DNA of 64,000 bases, from assembly GCA_013285905.1 (NCBI GenBank), contig JABDGU010000005.1:1-64000 (forward strand), given 5' to 3'. The first letter of the stretch is position 1; each line of letters starts with the position of its first letter. Position numbers and translations under genes: made by a program. The notes below the pieces were generated by a model. That model was not told where the DNA came from, searched no databases, and saw nothing but the letters and a program-made list of their open reading frames with translations. Below, piece by piece: positions 15,511-24,728 of this stretch. The DNA comes from Bacteroidota bacterium. GTDB lineage: Bacteria; Bacteroidota; Bacteroidia; Chitinophagales; Chitinophagaceae.

Positions 15511-17889
15511 ATGTGGCATCGCGCAGCCGCTTTAATTATTAAATTCCGCATACTACTGCTGGTCATCCTGCTGGGGCTTACAGCCATAATGGGCTATTAT
15601 GCAACTAAGGTGGAGCTCAGCTATGAGTTCACCAATGCCATACCTACCGATAACGAAAAATACATCGAGTATCAGAATTTCCGTAAACAGTTTGGTGACG
15701 ACGGCAACCTGATGATGGTAGGGGTGCAAACAAAGGACTTTTTTTCGCCTGCTTTTTTTAATGATTACACCGCACTCTCCCACGAAATAGAAAAAGTACA
15801 CGCTGTAGAAAATGTGCTGAGCATACCCGAAGCGATAACCCTTGTAAAAGACACCCTTACCCAAAAAATAAAAGTGGTGCATCTTTTCAGCGATTCGGTT
15901 TTTGCCAATACCGACAGCGCCAGGAATGCTTTTACTTCCCTGCCGTTTTATAAAGGGCTTTTATACAATCCTTCCACTAATGCTTACATGATGCTGGTGC
16001 GCATCAATAAGCAGGTGTTGAATTCTAAAGACCGTAAACAAGTGGTTGACAGTATCACCGCAGCCGGCGATGCATTTGGCCTCAAGCATAACACCATCAT
16101 GCATTATTCGGGCCTGCCATTCATACGCACCGAAATGGCAAGCCGTGTGCAGCATGAAATGAAGCTTTTCCTTATCCTTTCATTCCTGCTCACCGCCATC
16201 ATTCTAGTTCTATTCTTCCGCTCCTTCACTGCCGTGCTGGCCTCTATGGCCGTTGTGGGCATAGGAGTTATATGGTCTGTCGGGACTATTGTTTTGCTGG
16301 GCTACAAAATAACTTTACTTACCGCACTCATACCACCCCTGGTGGTAGTGATTGGTATTCCTAACTGTGTTTATTTCCTTAATAAATACCATGCGGAATA
16401 TTATAAAAGTCCCAATAAAACCAAATCGCTTTTGCGCATGGTTGACAGCATGGGTATTGTTACTTTGTTCACCAACCTTACTGCTGCAATAGGTTTTGGC
16501 GTATTTTATTTTACCAAGAGCACCATACTCAAAGAATTTGGTCTGGTGGCCGGCATCAATATTATCGCGCTGTTCTTTATCTCGCTTGTTTTCATCCCTG
16601 CCATTTTCAGCTTGCTGCCCGCACCCAAAGTGCGCCATATTTCTTACCTGGAAAGTAATTGGATAAACAAGCTGCTCAGCACTCTCACTACCTGGGTCTT
16701 CAGCCACAGGGCCTGGATATACGGTCTCACTTTCGTGCTCTGCATTTTCTCAGTTTGGGGAGTTTTGCGCCTTCGTACGGATGCCCATATTGTGGACGAC
16801 CTGCCTCAATCGGACAAAGTTTACCTAGACCTGAAATTTTTTGAGAAGAATTTTAAAGGTGTAATGCCCCTCGAAATTGTGATCGATACCAAAAGGAAAA
16901 ACGGGGTTATGTCATTGCCTGTACTCGAGAAGATGGACAAGCTCAATACCCTGTTGCAGCAATACCCTGATATTGCTCACCCGCTCTCCATAACAGAAGG
17001 TATCAAATTCGCAAGGCAGGCCTACTATGGCGGTGATAGCAGCAATTATGGTATGCCCGATAATTTCGATATTGCTTTCATCGCCCCTTACTTAAGTGCC
17101 AAAAAAGGAACCGACAAAAACAATGTCTTCAATAAACTTATCAACTCATTTGTTGACAGTACCAAACAGAAAACACGTATAAGTGTTAATATGGCTGATA
17201 TTGGCTCAAAACGCTTGCCCCTACTGCTGGACAGCATACGCCCTCAGACCTATAAAATATTCGACACCTCTAAATATAATATCACATTCACTGGCACCAG
17301 CATCGTATTTCTTGAGGGCAGCAAATTTATTATTCACAGTCTCCGCGACAGCCTCATTTTGGCCTTCCTCATGATATTCTCCTGCATGGTATTACTGTTC
17401 CGCTCATGGCGTATTTTATTGATTTCCATAACAACAAATATCATCCCTTTGCTTATTACAGCCGGGGTCATGGGCTGGATGGGCATTCGCATCAAACCAT
17501 CCACTGTCCTTGTCTTTAGTGTGGCCCTGGGTATCACAATAGATGTAACGATTCGCTTTCTTGTCAATTTTAAGCAAGAGCTTTCCCGTCATGATGAAAG
17601 TATTGCGGCCACCGTACGCAGAACAATTCATGACACAGGCCTTAGTATCATATATACTTCGTTGATCCTTATAGCCGGTTTTGGAGTATTTATTTTGTCC
17701 CAGTTCGATGGCACAAAATCACTTGGCTACCTCACCTCAATGACACTATTAGTATCCATGCTTACTAATCTTACATTACTCCCCGCTTTGCTGATGTGGA
17801 TGGACAAAGTGAAGGTAAGAAAGAGCGCAGAGTCCGACTGGTTGATCGACGGCCTGGAAAATGATGATATTAATTTGAAGAACTTGTAA
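15511..17889 (+). CDS. RND-superfamily exporter (MMPL/HAE3 type)
   Basis: A 792-residue inner-membrane transporter with the classic duplicated layout. Membrane segment 1 is at about 12-30, then a periplasmic domain to about 215, five segments to about 375, another single segment at about 395-413, a second periplasmic domain to about 610, and five more segments to about 775. This single-chain form with no MexA- or TolC-like partners is the HAE3/MMPL group, which moves hydrophobic lipids such as hopanoids and other envelope lipids. A fatty acid hydroxylase gene follows 30 bases later, which favours a lipid cargo; that link is inference. Confidence 0.9.
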   Translation: MWHRAAALIIKFRILLLVILLGLTAIMGYYATKVELSYEFTNAIPTDNEKYIEYQNFRKQFGDDGNLMMVGVQTKDFFSPAFFNDYTALSHEIEKVHAVENVLSIPEAITLVKDTLTQKIKVVHLFSDSVFANTDSARNAFTSLPFYKGLLYNPSTNAYMMLVRINKQVLNSKDRKQVVDSITAAGDAFGLKHNTIMHYSGLPFIRTEMASRVQHEMKLFLILSFLLTAIILVLFFRSFTAVLASMAVVGIGVIWSVGTIVLLGYKITLLTALIPPLVVVIGIPNCVYFLNKYHAEYYKSPNKTKSLLRMVDSMGIVTLFTNLTAAIGFGVFYFTKSTILKEFGLVAGINIIALFFISLVFIPAIFSLLPAPKVRHISYLESNWINKLLSTLTTWVFSHRAWIYGLTFVLCIFSVWGVLRLRTDAHIVDDLPQSDKVYLDLKFFEKNFKGVMPLEIVIDTKRKNGVMSLPVLEKMDKLNTLLQQYPDIAHPLSITEGIKFARQAYYGGDSSNYGMPDNFDIAFIAPYLSAKKGTDKNNVFNKLINSFVDSTKQKTRISVNMADIGSKRLPLLLDSIRPQTYKIFDTSKYNITFTGTSIVFLEGSKFIIHSLRDSLILAFLMIFSCMVLLFRSWRILLISITTNIIPLLITAGVMGWMGIRIKPSTVLVFSVALGITIDVTIRFLVNFKQELSRHDESIAATVRRTIHDTGLSIIYTSLILIAGFGVFILSQFDGTKSLGYLTSMTLLVSMLTNLTLLPALLMWMDKVKVRKSAESDWLIDGLENDDINLKNL

Positions 17890-17919
17890 ATTTGGCATCA
17901 TATTGGTAACTCATTTTTT

Positions 17920-18537
17920 ATGCAATTCGATAAAATAAAAAATAAGGGACAAGGAAGGCTCTTTAGAAGTGACTACCTGGAAATGGCCACTAAAACACAT
18001 CCTATAGTTATTTATAGTATCTACTTTCCAATAATTACCTTCTTTTTATATTATGCTCACGCCTACAAAAACATTACTTTCAATAGGGAAATCTTATTAT
18101 TTATAGGCGGCGTCATCTCCTGGACATTGTTTGAGTATATTCTGCATCGCTGGATCTTTCATATTGCAGTAGAGAGCGAGCGGGCTAAAAAAATAGTTTA
18201 TGCCATCCACGGTGTTCACCACGAATTTCCGCGAGATAAAGAACGCCTGTTCATGCCGCCATTGCCAAGTCTCATCGTCGCCTCTCTTTTCTTTTGTTTG
18301 TGGTACAGCGTACTGGGATGGAATGTTGTTGCATTTTTTCCGGGTTTTCTTTTTGGCTACCTTGTCTATGGCTCTATGCATTTCGCAATACATGCTTTTA
18401 GCCCACCTCGCTTTTTAAAAGCCTTGTGGCGCAACCATCACCTGCATCACTATAAACACCCGGAAAAAGGTTTTGGAGTTAGTTCTGTGCTATGGGATAT
18501 TGTTTTTCGTACAATGCCACGTAAAGACGAGACATGA
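17920..18537 (+). CDS. Sterol desaturase/fatty acid hydroxylase family protein
   Basis: A 205-residue membrane di-iron oxygenase. It has two pairs of membrane segments and the full histidine set: HRWIFH (after LFEYIL), HGVHHEFPRD, HFAIH and NHHLHHYKHPEKGFG. This arrangement is that of fatty acid 2-hydroxylases such as Scs7/FA2H, which hydroxylate acyl chains of ceramides. Sphingolipids are a known feature of many Bacteroidota, so hydroxylation of a sphingolipid acyl chain is a reasonable guess. It lies 30 bases downstream of the RND exporter and is probably co-transcribed with it. Confidence 0.88.
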   Translation: MQFDKIKNKGQGRLFRSDYLEMATKTHPIVIYSIYFPIITFFLYYAHAYKNITFNREILLFIGGVISWTLFEYILHRWIFHIAVESERAKKIVYAIHGVHHEFPRDKERLFMPPLPSLIVASLFFCLWYSVLGWNVVAFFPGFLFGYLVYGSMHFAIHAFSPPRFLKALWRNHHLHHYKHPEKGFGVSSVLWDIVFRTMPRKDET

Positions 18538-18557
18538 AGATGAGAATTCTAAACACC

Positions 18558-20828
18558 TTATTTGCTGATTTTCTTTATCATCCTCTCACCATTTTCTTTA
18601 CTTATCTCTAATAAATAGTTCCCGGGGCTCAGCTCATGGGTATTTATTATTTCTTTCTCTTCTTTCATCATGCCTTTATATACTTCCCTGCCTGTAATGT
18701 CTCTCAACACGAAAGCGTATCCTTTTTCAGCGCCCTCAATTATCAATTCGTTGCTTACAGGGTTTGGATAAATATGTATATCGCCAAAATTCGATTGCAG
18801 GTTTACAATTCCGGTAGGCACCTGGTAACAGGCAATTACAGAATCGGGATTCGCGCAGTGCTCAGGTGTGTATAATATAAGGCAGATGCTGTCACCCGGC
18901 TGAAGATTGGACGAACTGTAGGTAATGGTATTTTGCCCCGCTATGAACACACCATTTTTTTGCCATTTATAACTTACCCCGTTGAGATTGCCGCTGGCGT
19001 TGCCTGTGAAGACAAGAGCATTCCCCGCAGTGGCGACAGATAGACTCAGCGTCGGGGGGGCTACACTTATTACAGTCATGTGTATGTGGTTACTTATGGC
19101 GGAGTCGGTAGGCTGGCAGGGCAGGTTGCTCATTACTTCGCAACTTATCAGATCGCCGTTGCTCACGCTGCCTGTATAAGTAGCGCTGCTTGCGCCGCTT
19201 ATATTCACCCCGTTAAGTTTCCATTGGTAGCTTGCACTGCCTGCATTACTTGCAGAGGCGGAAAAGCTTGCAGATGGGTTACCGGCGCAAAGCGTATCAC
19301 CGGGGTTCACCGAGATGCTGACAGCAGGCGGCCCGAGGATCGGGTTAACGGTAACTGATGTATTGGCACTCTCGGTGCAGCCATTTAAAGAAACAGTAAC
19401 CGTATAAAGTCCTGTATTATTTGTTGCTGCAAAAAGGATATAAGGGTCTTGACTTAGGGAATTAAAGCTGCCTGGCCCCGACCAGCTATAACTAATGCCC
19501 GAACTCGCGTCCGATGCATATAAACCCAAGGAATCTCCCACACAAATGGGGCTGTTGCTTCCTGCCTGAGGTATAGCAGGGCTTTGCAACACAGGTACAT
19601 CGAAAGTGTCTGTTGTTGTGCATCCGGCACTGCTTAAACTAATCGTATAAGAACCCGAATCTGAAAAAGCCATATTGGGTCTGGATGTGTTTTGGTTTGC
19701 ACTGCTAAATCCAGGGCCGGACCATTGATAACTAACATTACTGCTGCTGGTGCTGACAGACAGGTTTAAGTTCTGCCCGGTACAGGCCGGGCTACTATAG
19801 TTTAATGATTGTATGACAGGATTTTTGCTGACTACATGGGTGCTGTCCGATACCGAGCCGCAAACATTCGTTACATTCAGTACATAGTAGCCGGTGTCGC
19901 TCAAAGCAAAAAGTCCTTCTGACGGATTTTGAACCGGCATAGAAAAGCCACCGGGGCCCGACCAGCTATAAGCTTCCGCCTCGGCAGCACTTGCATATAG
20001 ATGCAGGCTGTCTCCTGTACATACCGGGCTATTGGAAGAAACAGATGTAGCTGAAGGAATTGACATAACTGTAATATATTCGGACGAAGTATATACGCAG
20101 CCTCCCGTGTCATATGCATTTACAATATAGGTACCGCCGGCAGATGCGCTTATGTTGCTGATGCTGGGATTTTGAGACGTGGATGAATAACCCGGCCCCG
20201 ACCAGGCAAAGCTTACAGTAGGTGACAATGATGTGCCAGCCGCAATAAGGTTTAGGTTATTACCAACGCAAGCGGTATCGGGCGATGAAGAAGCAACAAT
20301 GTTTCCGGGGCAGGAGCCTCCGTACCAGAAATCATATATCCATCCGGAGCCGGAATTACTTTGGTAAACATCAATAGAGTCTATTCCGCTTATTACATAA
20401 GCGTCAAATTCTACTCCATTAGTACTTAACGAGCCAACTCCTACAATATTGCCATTAAGTATATAAGCGTTAAGGGGACCGGTGTTGCAGGTAGTATAAT
20501 TCGAGATCTCTGAGGGGCTGATAATATAATGCACAGCGTTGACATTAATTTTCACTGTATCATCCGGATTAATGCCAAAGATGTGCAGCCGCACCTTATA
20601 TATTGTACTTGAGAAAACGTACCGGTAACCCCCGGTCTGTACATAATAAGGCCCAACACCACAGATCGTGCCGACAGTAGGCGTGCCGATATCAACTATA
20701 CTGACCGTGTTCCCGTTTAATACCTGGCTGCCGCTTGTTGCTGTTACATTATAATATATCTGTGCTTTCAACGAGAATGGAAGCAGGCAAAGCAGAATTA
20801 TATATTTCAGGGCTCTGAAGGGTAACAT
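18558..20828 (-). CDS. T9SS-secreted Ig/PKD-repeat adhesin-like protein A
   Basis: A 756-residue protein with a signal peptide (1-22), an N-terminal domain from QIYYNVTATSGSQ to about 185, then a series of Ig/PKD-like modules of roughly 75-80 residues. Modules open with variants of SNSPVCTGDSLHLYAS and contain YSWSGPGGF. The C-terminus, from IHIYPNPVSNELIIEG to the end, is a type A sorting domain of the type IX secretion system. It is expected to be secreted across the outer membrane and anchored to or released from the surface. The next gene upstream is a full-length paralogue. The ligand is unknown. Confidence 0.9.
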   Translation of the reverse strand: MLPFRALKYIILLCLLPFSLKAQIYYNVTATSGSQVLNGNTVSIVDIGTPTVGTICGVGPYYVQTGGYRYVFSSTIYKVRLHIFGINPDDTVKINVNAVHYIISPSEISNYTTCNTGPLNAYILNGNIVGVGSLSTNGVEFDAYVISGIDSIDVYQSNSGSGWIYDFWYGGSCPGNIVASSSPDTACVGNNLNLIAAGTSLSPTVSFAWSGPGYSSTSQNPSISNISASAGGTYIVNAYDTGGCVYTSSEYITVMSIPSATSVSSNSPVCTGDSLHLYASAAEAEAYSWSGPGGFSMPVQNPSEGLFALSDTGYYVLNVTNVCGSVSDSTHVVSKNPVIQSLNYSSPACTGQNLNLSVSTSSSNVSYQWSGPGFSSANQNTSRPNMAFSDSGSYTISLSSAGCTTTDTFDVPVLQSPAIPQAGSNSPICVGDSLGLYASDASSGISYSWSGPGSFNSLSQDPYILFAATNNTGLYTVTVSLNGCTESANTSVTVNPILGPPAVSISVNPGDTLCAGNPSASFSASASNAGSASYQWKLNGVNISGASSATYTGSVSNGDLISCEVMSNLPCQPTDSAISNHIHMTVISVAPPTLSLSVATAGNALVFTGNASGNLNGVSYKWQKNGVFIAGQNTITYSSSNLQPGDSICLILYTPEHCANPDSVIACYQVPTGIVNLQSNFGDIHIYPNPVSNELIIEGAEKGYAFVLRDITGREVYKGMMKEEKEIINTHELSPGNYLLEISKENGERMIKKISK

Positions 20829-20962
20829 AATATAAATTTTTCTCTTTTTATACCCAAGTCTGTTTATAAAGATAACAAATTGTTAATAAAGTATAAAGAA
20901 TCAATAAAGTATTTTTCAAATAAGGCCTGAAAAAAAAGCAATAGCCATGTCTTTGGTCGGTT

Positions 20963-23047
20963 TCAGGGGTTTACAATCAGCTTGCTTGCTCTTATTTCTC
21001 TATCGGTTTTTATAAAGAGCATATACACGCCGGCTGTTTGTGCGTCCATGTTTATTTGTTTATTCATTACACCATTTTCTATTTTCTGTTCTTCTTGATA
21101 AACAAGCTGTCCTAAAAGATTAAATATTTCAATATTGGCTGATTTGCAATTTGGCAAAGTGCCGCTAACTGTGAAACTCCCATTATTAGGGTTCGGATAC
21201 ACATGTAGCCCCCCGATAGAAGATGACAAACTGTTTACTCCCGTTGTAAGCTCTGTGCATGTTATAGTAGAATCAGGAAAAGTGCAGGGAACTGAACTAT
21301 GTACAATAAGGCATATTGTATCATTTATACTGAGGTTAGAACTGGTATAAGTGGGCGAAGTAGCGCCTGCTATGTGCACACCATTCTTCGTCCATTGGAA
21401 ACTAAGCCCTGTGCTCCCCGCAGGCACATGGCCCGAAAATGTTACTGTATCTCCAGGTACATATTGTAAAGGGTAAACACTTACAGTTACCACAGGTGGC
21501 GGTATCAGCAGCACATGCATATGCAAGGCATTGCTTATAGCCGTGTCCACAGCCTGGCAGGGTGCAGTGCTTGTTACTTTACAGGTAATTATATCTCCAT
21601 TGCTTACAGATGATGTTGTGAAACTGGCAGCCGTGGCACCGCCTATATTGATCCCGTTTCTTTTCCATTGATAAGTGGGCGTAGAACCTGCGTTTGCAGC
21701 AATTGCAGACAAGGTTATATTTCCCCCAGCGCAAATTGTATCACTTGGGCTGACTGCAATGGTTATAACAGGAGTACCAAGTACCGGGTTAATAATAACA
21801 TTGGTGCTTGTGGAACTGCTACATCCATTAAGAGATACTGTAAGGGTATATATTCCCGAATTATTTGTTTGCGCATTGGCAATAGCAGGATTCTGCAAAA
21901 CAGAGTTGAAACTATTGGGGCCCATCCAGCTATAGCTTACTCCGGGGCTTGCAGAACTTGCACTCAGTTTTAAAGAATCGCCCGCACAGACTGGAGTACT
22001 ACTACCAGCAATTGCTGTTCCTGGGTCATACACGATTACGTGAGTAATAACGGAATCAGAACAACCGTTATTTGTAACTTTTATTTTATAGTTACCAGTA
22101 TCTGCCATCACAAGCGATGTTATAGAAGGGTTTTGGACTGCTGAGGAAAAATTATTAGGGCCAGCCCAATGATAAATTGCACCACTTATACTACTTACAC
22201 TAAGATCTAATGAATCGCCAGGGCAGAGTGGACTATTTGATGATACGGTAAATGAAGGAGCGGTATTAACAGTGATATGTACAGAAGACGTATAAATACA
22301 AGTATCAGTGGCTGTTACAGTATAAATGCCTGAATCTAAAATTGAAACATTATTAATTACCGGGTTTTGCAAGACAGATGTAAACCCATTAGGGCCTGCC
22401 CAGCTATAAGTAGCGGAAGTGGAAACGGAGTTAGTATCTGCAAATAAATACAAAGTATCATTTATACAAAGCGTATCATAGGAAGAAGATGCGACTACAT
22501 TTCCTGGACAGTCTGAATAAAAGTAAAAATCAAAAACTACACCCGATGCATATGGATGGATACCAAGTATCTCGATGCTATCTATTGGGTAGCCCGGGTC
22601 CACGTCAAATTGTGCACATGCGTGAAAACCATTTATGCCCGTTAAAGTGCCCCCAATAATAGTAGGAGTTTGATTGCATACACAGTTGCCTGCTGCAAAC
22701 GGAGATAAATTAGCGCTGCTAATGTTATACTGAATTCCGTTAATAAATACACTGATAGTGTCATCATAATCTACTGCTAATAAATGTGACCTGACCGCAG
22801 TGCTAGGGTGTGAAAAAGCAAACTTATAGCCACTTATAGTAGTGCTGAGAGATGGCATGGTCGTAATATAGGGCGAAACGCCACATTGCGTAATAGAACC
22901 TGTGTTACCAATCATTGTTACACTAACAGTTGTGCCATTTACAATCTGGCTACCGCTTGTTGCCGTCACCTGGTAATAAGTCTGCCCCTTCGCACCTAAA
23001 GCGTAAAAGCAGAATAATAAAAGGAAGCATAGTACTTTACAGGGCAT
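20963..23047 (-). CDS. T9SS-secreted Ig/PKD-repeat adhesin-like protein B
   Basis: A paralogue of the preceding protein, about 694 residues from ATG 23047 (a TTG at 23071 is also possible). It has the same architecture: signal peptide ending ALGAKGQ, YYQVTATSGSQIVNGT N-terminal domain, DCPGNVVASSS boundary, Ig/PKD modules opening SNSPLCPGDSLDLSVS, and a sorting domain beginning LHVYPNPNNGSF. The two genes are in tandem with 134 bases between them, so each may have its own promoter. The tandem pair probably arose by duplication. The N-terminal domain is conserved between the copies and is a candidate functional part. Confidence 0.88.
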   Translation of the reverse strand: MPCKVLCFLLLFCFYALGAKGQTYYQVTATSGSQIVNGTTVSVTMIGNTGSITQCGVSPYITTMPSLSTTISGYKFAFSHPSTAVRSHLLAVDYDDTISVFINGIQYNISSANLSPFAAGNCVCNQTPTIIGGTLTGINGFHACAQFDVDPGYPIDSIEILGIHPYASGVVFDFYFYSDCPGNVVASSSYDTLCINDTLYLFADTNSVSTSATYSWAGPNGFTSVLQNPVINNVSILDSGIYTVTATDTCIYTSSVHITVNTAPSFTVSSNSPLCPGDSLDLSVSSISGAIYHWAGPNNFSSAVQNPSITSLVMADTGNYKIKVTNNGCSDSVITHVIVYDPGTAIAGSSTPVCAGDSLKLSASSASPGVSYSWMGPNSFNSVLQNPAIANAQTNNSGIYTLTVSLNGCSSSTSTNVIINPVLGTPVITIAVSPSDTICAGGNITLSAIAANAGSTPTYQWKRNGINIGGATAASFTTSSVSNGDIITCKVTSTAPCQAVDTAISNALHMHVLLIPPPVVTVSVYPLQYVPGDTVTFSGHVPAGSTGLSFQWTKNGVHIAGATSPTYTSSNLSINDTICLIVHSSVPCTFPDSTITCTELTTGVNSLSSSIGGLHVYPNPNNGSFTVSGTLPNCKSANIEIFNLLGQLVYQEEQKIENGVMNKQINMDAQTAGVYMLFIKTDREIRASKLIVNP

Positions 23048-23152
23048 AATGCAAAATTTAGAGCCTTGCACAAATGGCGGATTATAAAGTTAATATAGTA
23101 TTTCCATAAATTATAAATATTTATTTACACACAGGCTGCAACCATAAAATCG

Positions 23153-23160
23153 TAATTTTG
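23153..23160 (+). promoter_or_regulatory. Putative -7 box of gpmI, implying a leaderless mRNA
   Basis: TAATTTTG fits TAnnTTTG and ends only five bases before the ATG at 23166. Transcription would begin at or within a base or two of the start codon. A -33 TTG is not evident. Confidence 0.4.
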
Positions 23161-23165
23161 CGCCC

Positions 23166-24692
23166 ATGTCTAAAAAAGCAATGCTTATTATAATGGACGG
23201 CTGGGGCCACGGTAAAGTGCCTAAAGCCGATGCCATTACACAGGCCAATGCCCCTTTTGTAAAATCGCTGTATGCTAAATACCCAAATACCGAGCTTATC
23301 ACCTGCGGTGAAGCTGTTGGCCTGCCCGATGGACAAATGGGAAATTCGGAAGTAGGGCATCTCAACATAGGTGCCGGCCGCATTGTTTACCAGGAGCTGC
23401 AAAGGGTAAATGTCGCTGTTAAGAACGGCGAACTGGCCAACAATAAAGTACTGCTGGATGCCTTTAATATTGCCAAAACAAAAAAAGTAAACTTGCATTA
23501 CATAGGCCTTGTCAGCGATGGCGGCGTGCACTCTCATATCAATCATCTTGAAGCCCTTTGCAGCCTTGCTAAGGAAAATAATGTGCCCTCTGTGATGGTA
23601 CATGCCTTTACCGATGGTCGCGACACAGATCCTAAGAGCGGCTACAACTTCATAAAACAATTGCAGGAAAATCTTTCACAAACCGGTGGCAAACTAGCTT
23701 CTGTTACGGGTCGCTACTACGCCATGGACCGCGATAAGCGCTGGGACCGGGTTAAGATAGCCTACGATGCCCTGGTGCACGGCACCGGCACAAAAACAAA
23801 AGATCCTTTAGCAGCCATACAAAACTCTTATGCAGACAATGTAACGGACGAATTTATTAAACCCATCATTGTTTGCGATGCAAATGAACAACCTCTTGCC
23901 ATTATAAAAGACGGCGATATAGTGATCTGTTTCAATTTCCGCACCGACCGTTGCCGCGAAATAACAACCGTGCTTACACAGACAGCTTTCCCTGAGCAAA
24001 ATATGGCTCCATTAAGCTTGCACTATGTTACCATGACGGAGTACGACAAGACCTACAAAAATGTGGAAGTGATATTTGATAATAAAGACCTTGCACATAC
24101 GCTGGGAGAAGTGCTGGCCGATAATGGCAAAAAACAGATACGCATTGCCGAGACAGAAAAATATCCACACGTCACCTTTTTCTTTTCAGGTGGGCGCGAA
24201 AAAGAGTTTGATAGGGAGCGGCGCATAATGGTCCCCTCACCACGCACCGTAGCCACCTACGACCAGAAACCCGAAATGAGTGCCTACGAAGTAACAGAGG
24301 CCATCCTACCCGAAATAGAAAACCAAACTGCCGACTTTATCTGCCTCAATTTCGCCAATGCAGATATGGTGGGGCACACTGGCGTATGGGACGCAGTTAT
24401 CAAAGCAGTTGAAACAGTTAATGATTGTGTATCGCGCATCATTCCTCTTGCGCTGGAAAAAGGCTATGCCATATTTCTTACTGCAGATCATGGCAATGCC
24501 GACTATATGATAAACGAAGATGGTACACCCAATACTGCCCACACACTCAATCCCGTGCCGCTATTCCTTATCTCAAACGATTATAAAGGCAGCATACGGC
24601 CAGGCAAACTGGGCGATATTGCACCTACTATACTGCACTATATGGGCCTCCCCATACCCAAAGAAATGACCGGAAATATTTTGATTGATTAA
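23166..24692 (+). CDS. gpmI: 2,3-bisphosphoglycerate-independent phosphoglycerate mutase
   Basis: A 508-residue two-metal enzyme of the alkaline phosphatase superfamily, which interconverts 3- and 2-phosphoglycerate in glycolysis. The first metal aspartate is Asp11 (IIMDGWGHG) and the phospho-acceptor is Ser61 (MGNSEVGHLNIGAGR). VHSHINHL, the DGRDTDP loop, FRTDRCREIT, FFFSGGREKEF, FANADMVGHTG and TADHGNAD are all present in order. Length and motifs are complete. It is divergent from the T9SS pair and convergent with the EnvC-like gene. Confidence 0.97.
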   Translation: MSKKAMLIIMDGWGHGKVPKADAITQANAPFVKSLYAKYPNTELITCGEAVGLPDGQMGNSEVGHLNIGAGRIVYQELQRVNVAVKNGELANNKVLLDAFNIAKTKKVNLHYIGLVSDGGVHSHINHLEALCSLAKENNVPSVMVHAFTDGRDTDPKSGYNFIKQLQENLSQTGGKLASVTGRYYAMDRDKRWDRVKIAYDALVHGTGTKTKDPLAAIQNSYADNVTDEFIKPIIVCDANEQPLAIIKDGDIVICFNFRTDRCREITTVLTQTAFPEQNMAPLSLHYVTMTEYDKTYKNVEVIFDNKDLAHTLGEVLADNGKKQIRIAETEKYPHVTFFFSGGREKEFDRERRIMVPSPRTVATYDQKPEMSAYEVTEAILPEIENQTADFICLNFANADMVGHTGVWDAVIKAVETVNDCVSRIIPLALEKGYAIFLTADHGNADYMINEDGTPNTAHTLNPVPLFLISNDYKGSIRPGKLGDIAPTILHYMGLPIPKEMTGNILID

Positions 24693-24728
24693 TTGCGAAC
24701 TGTTAACTCCAAATTAATTAACTGTAAA

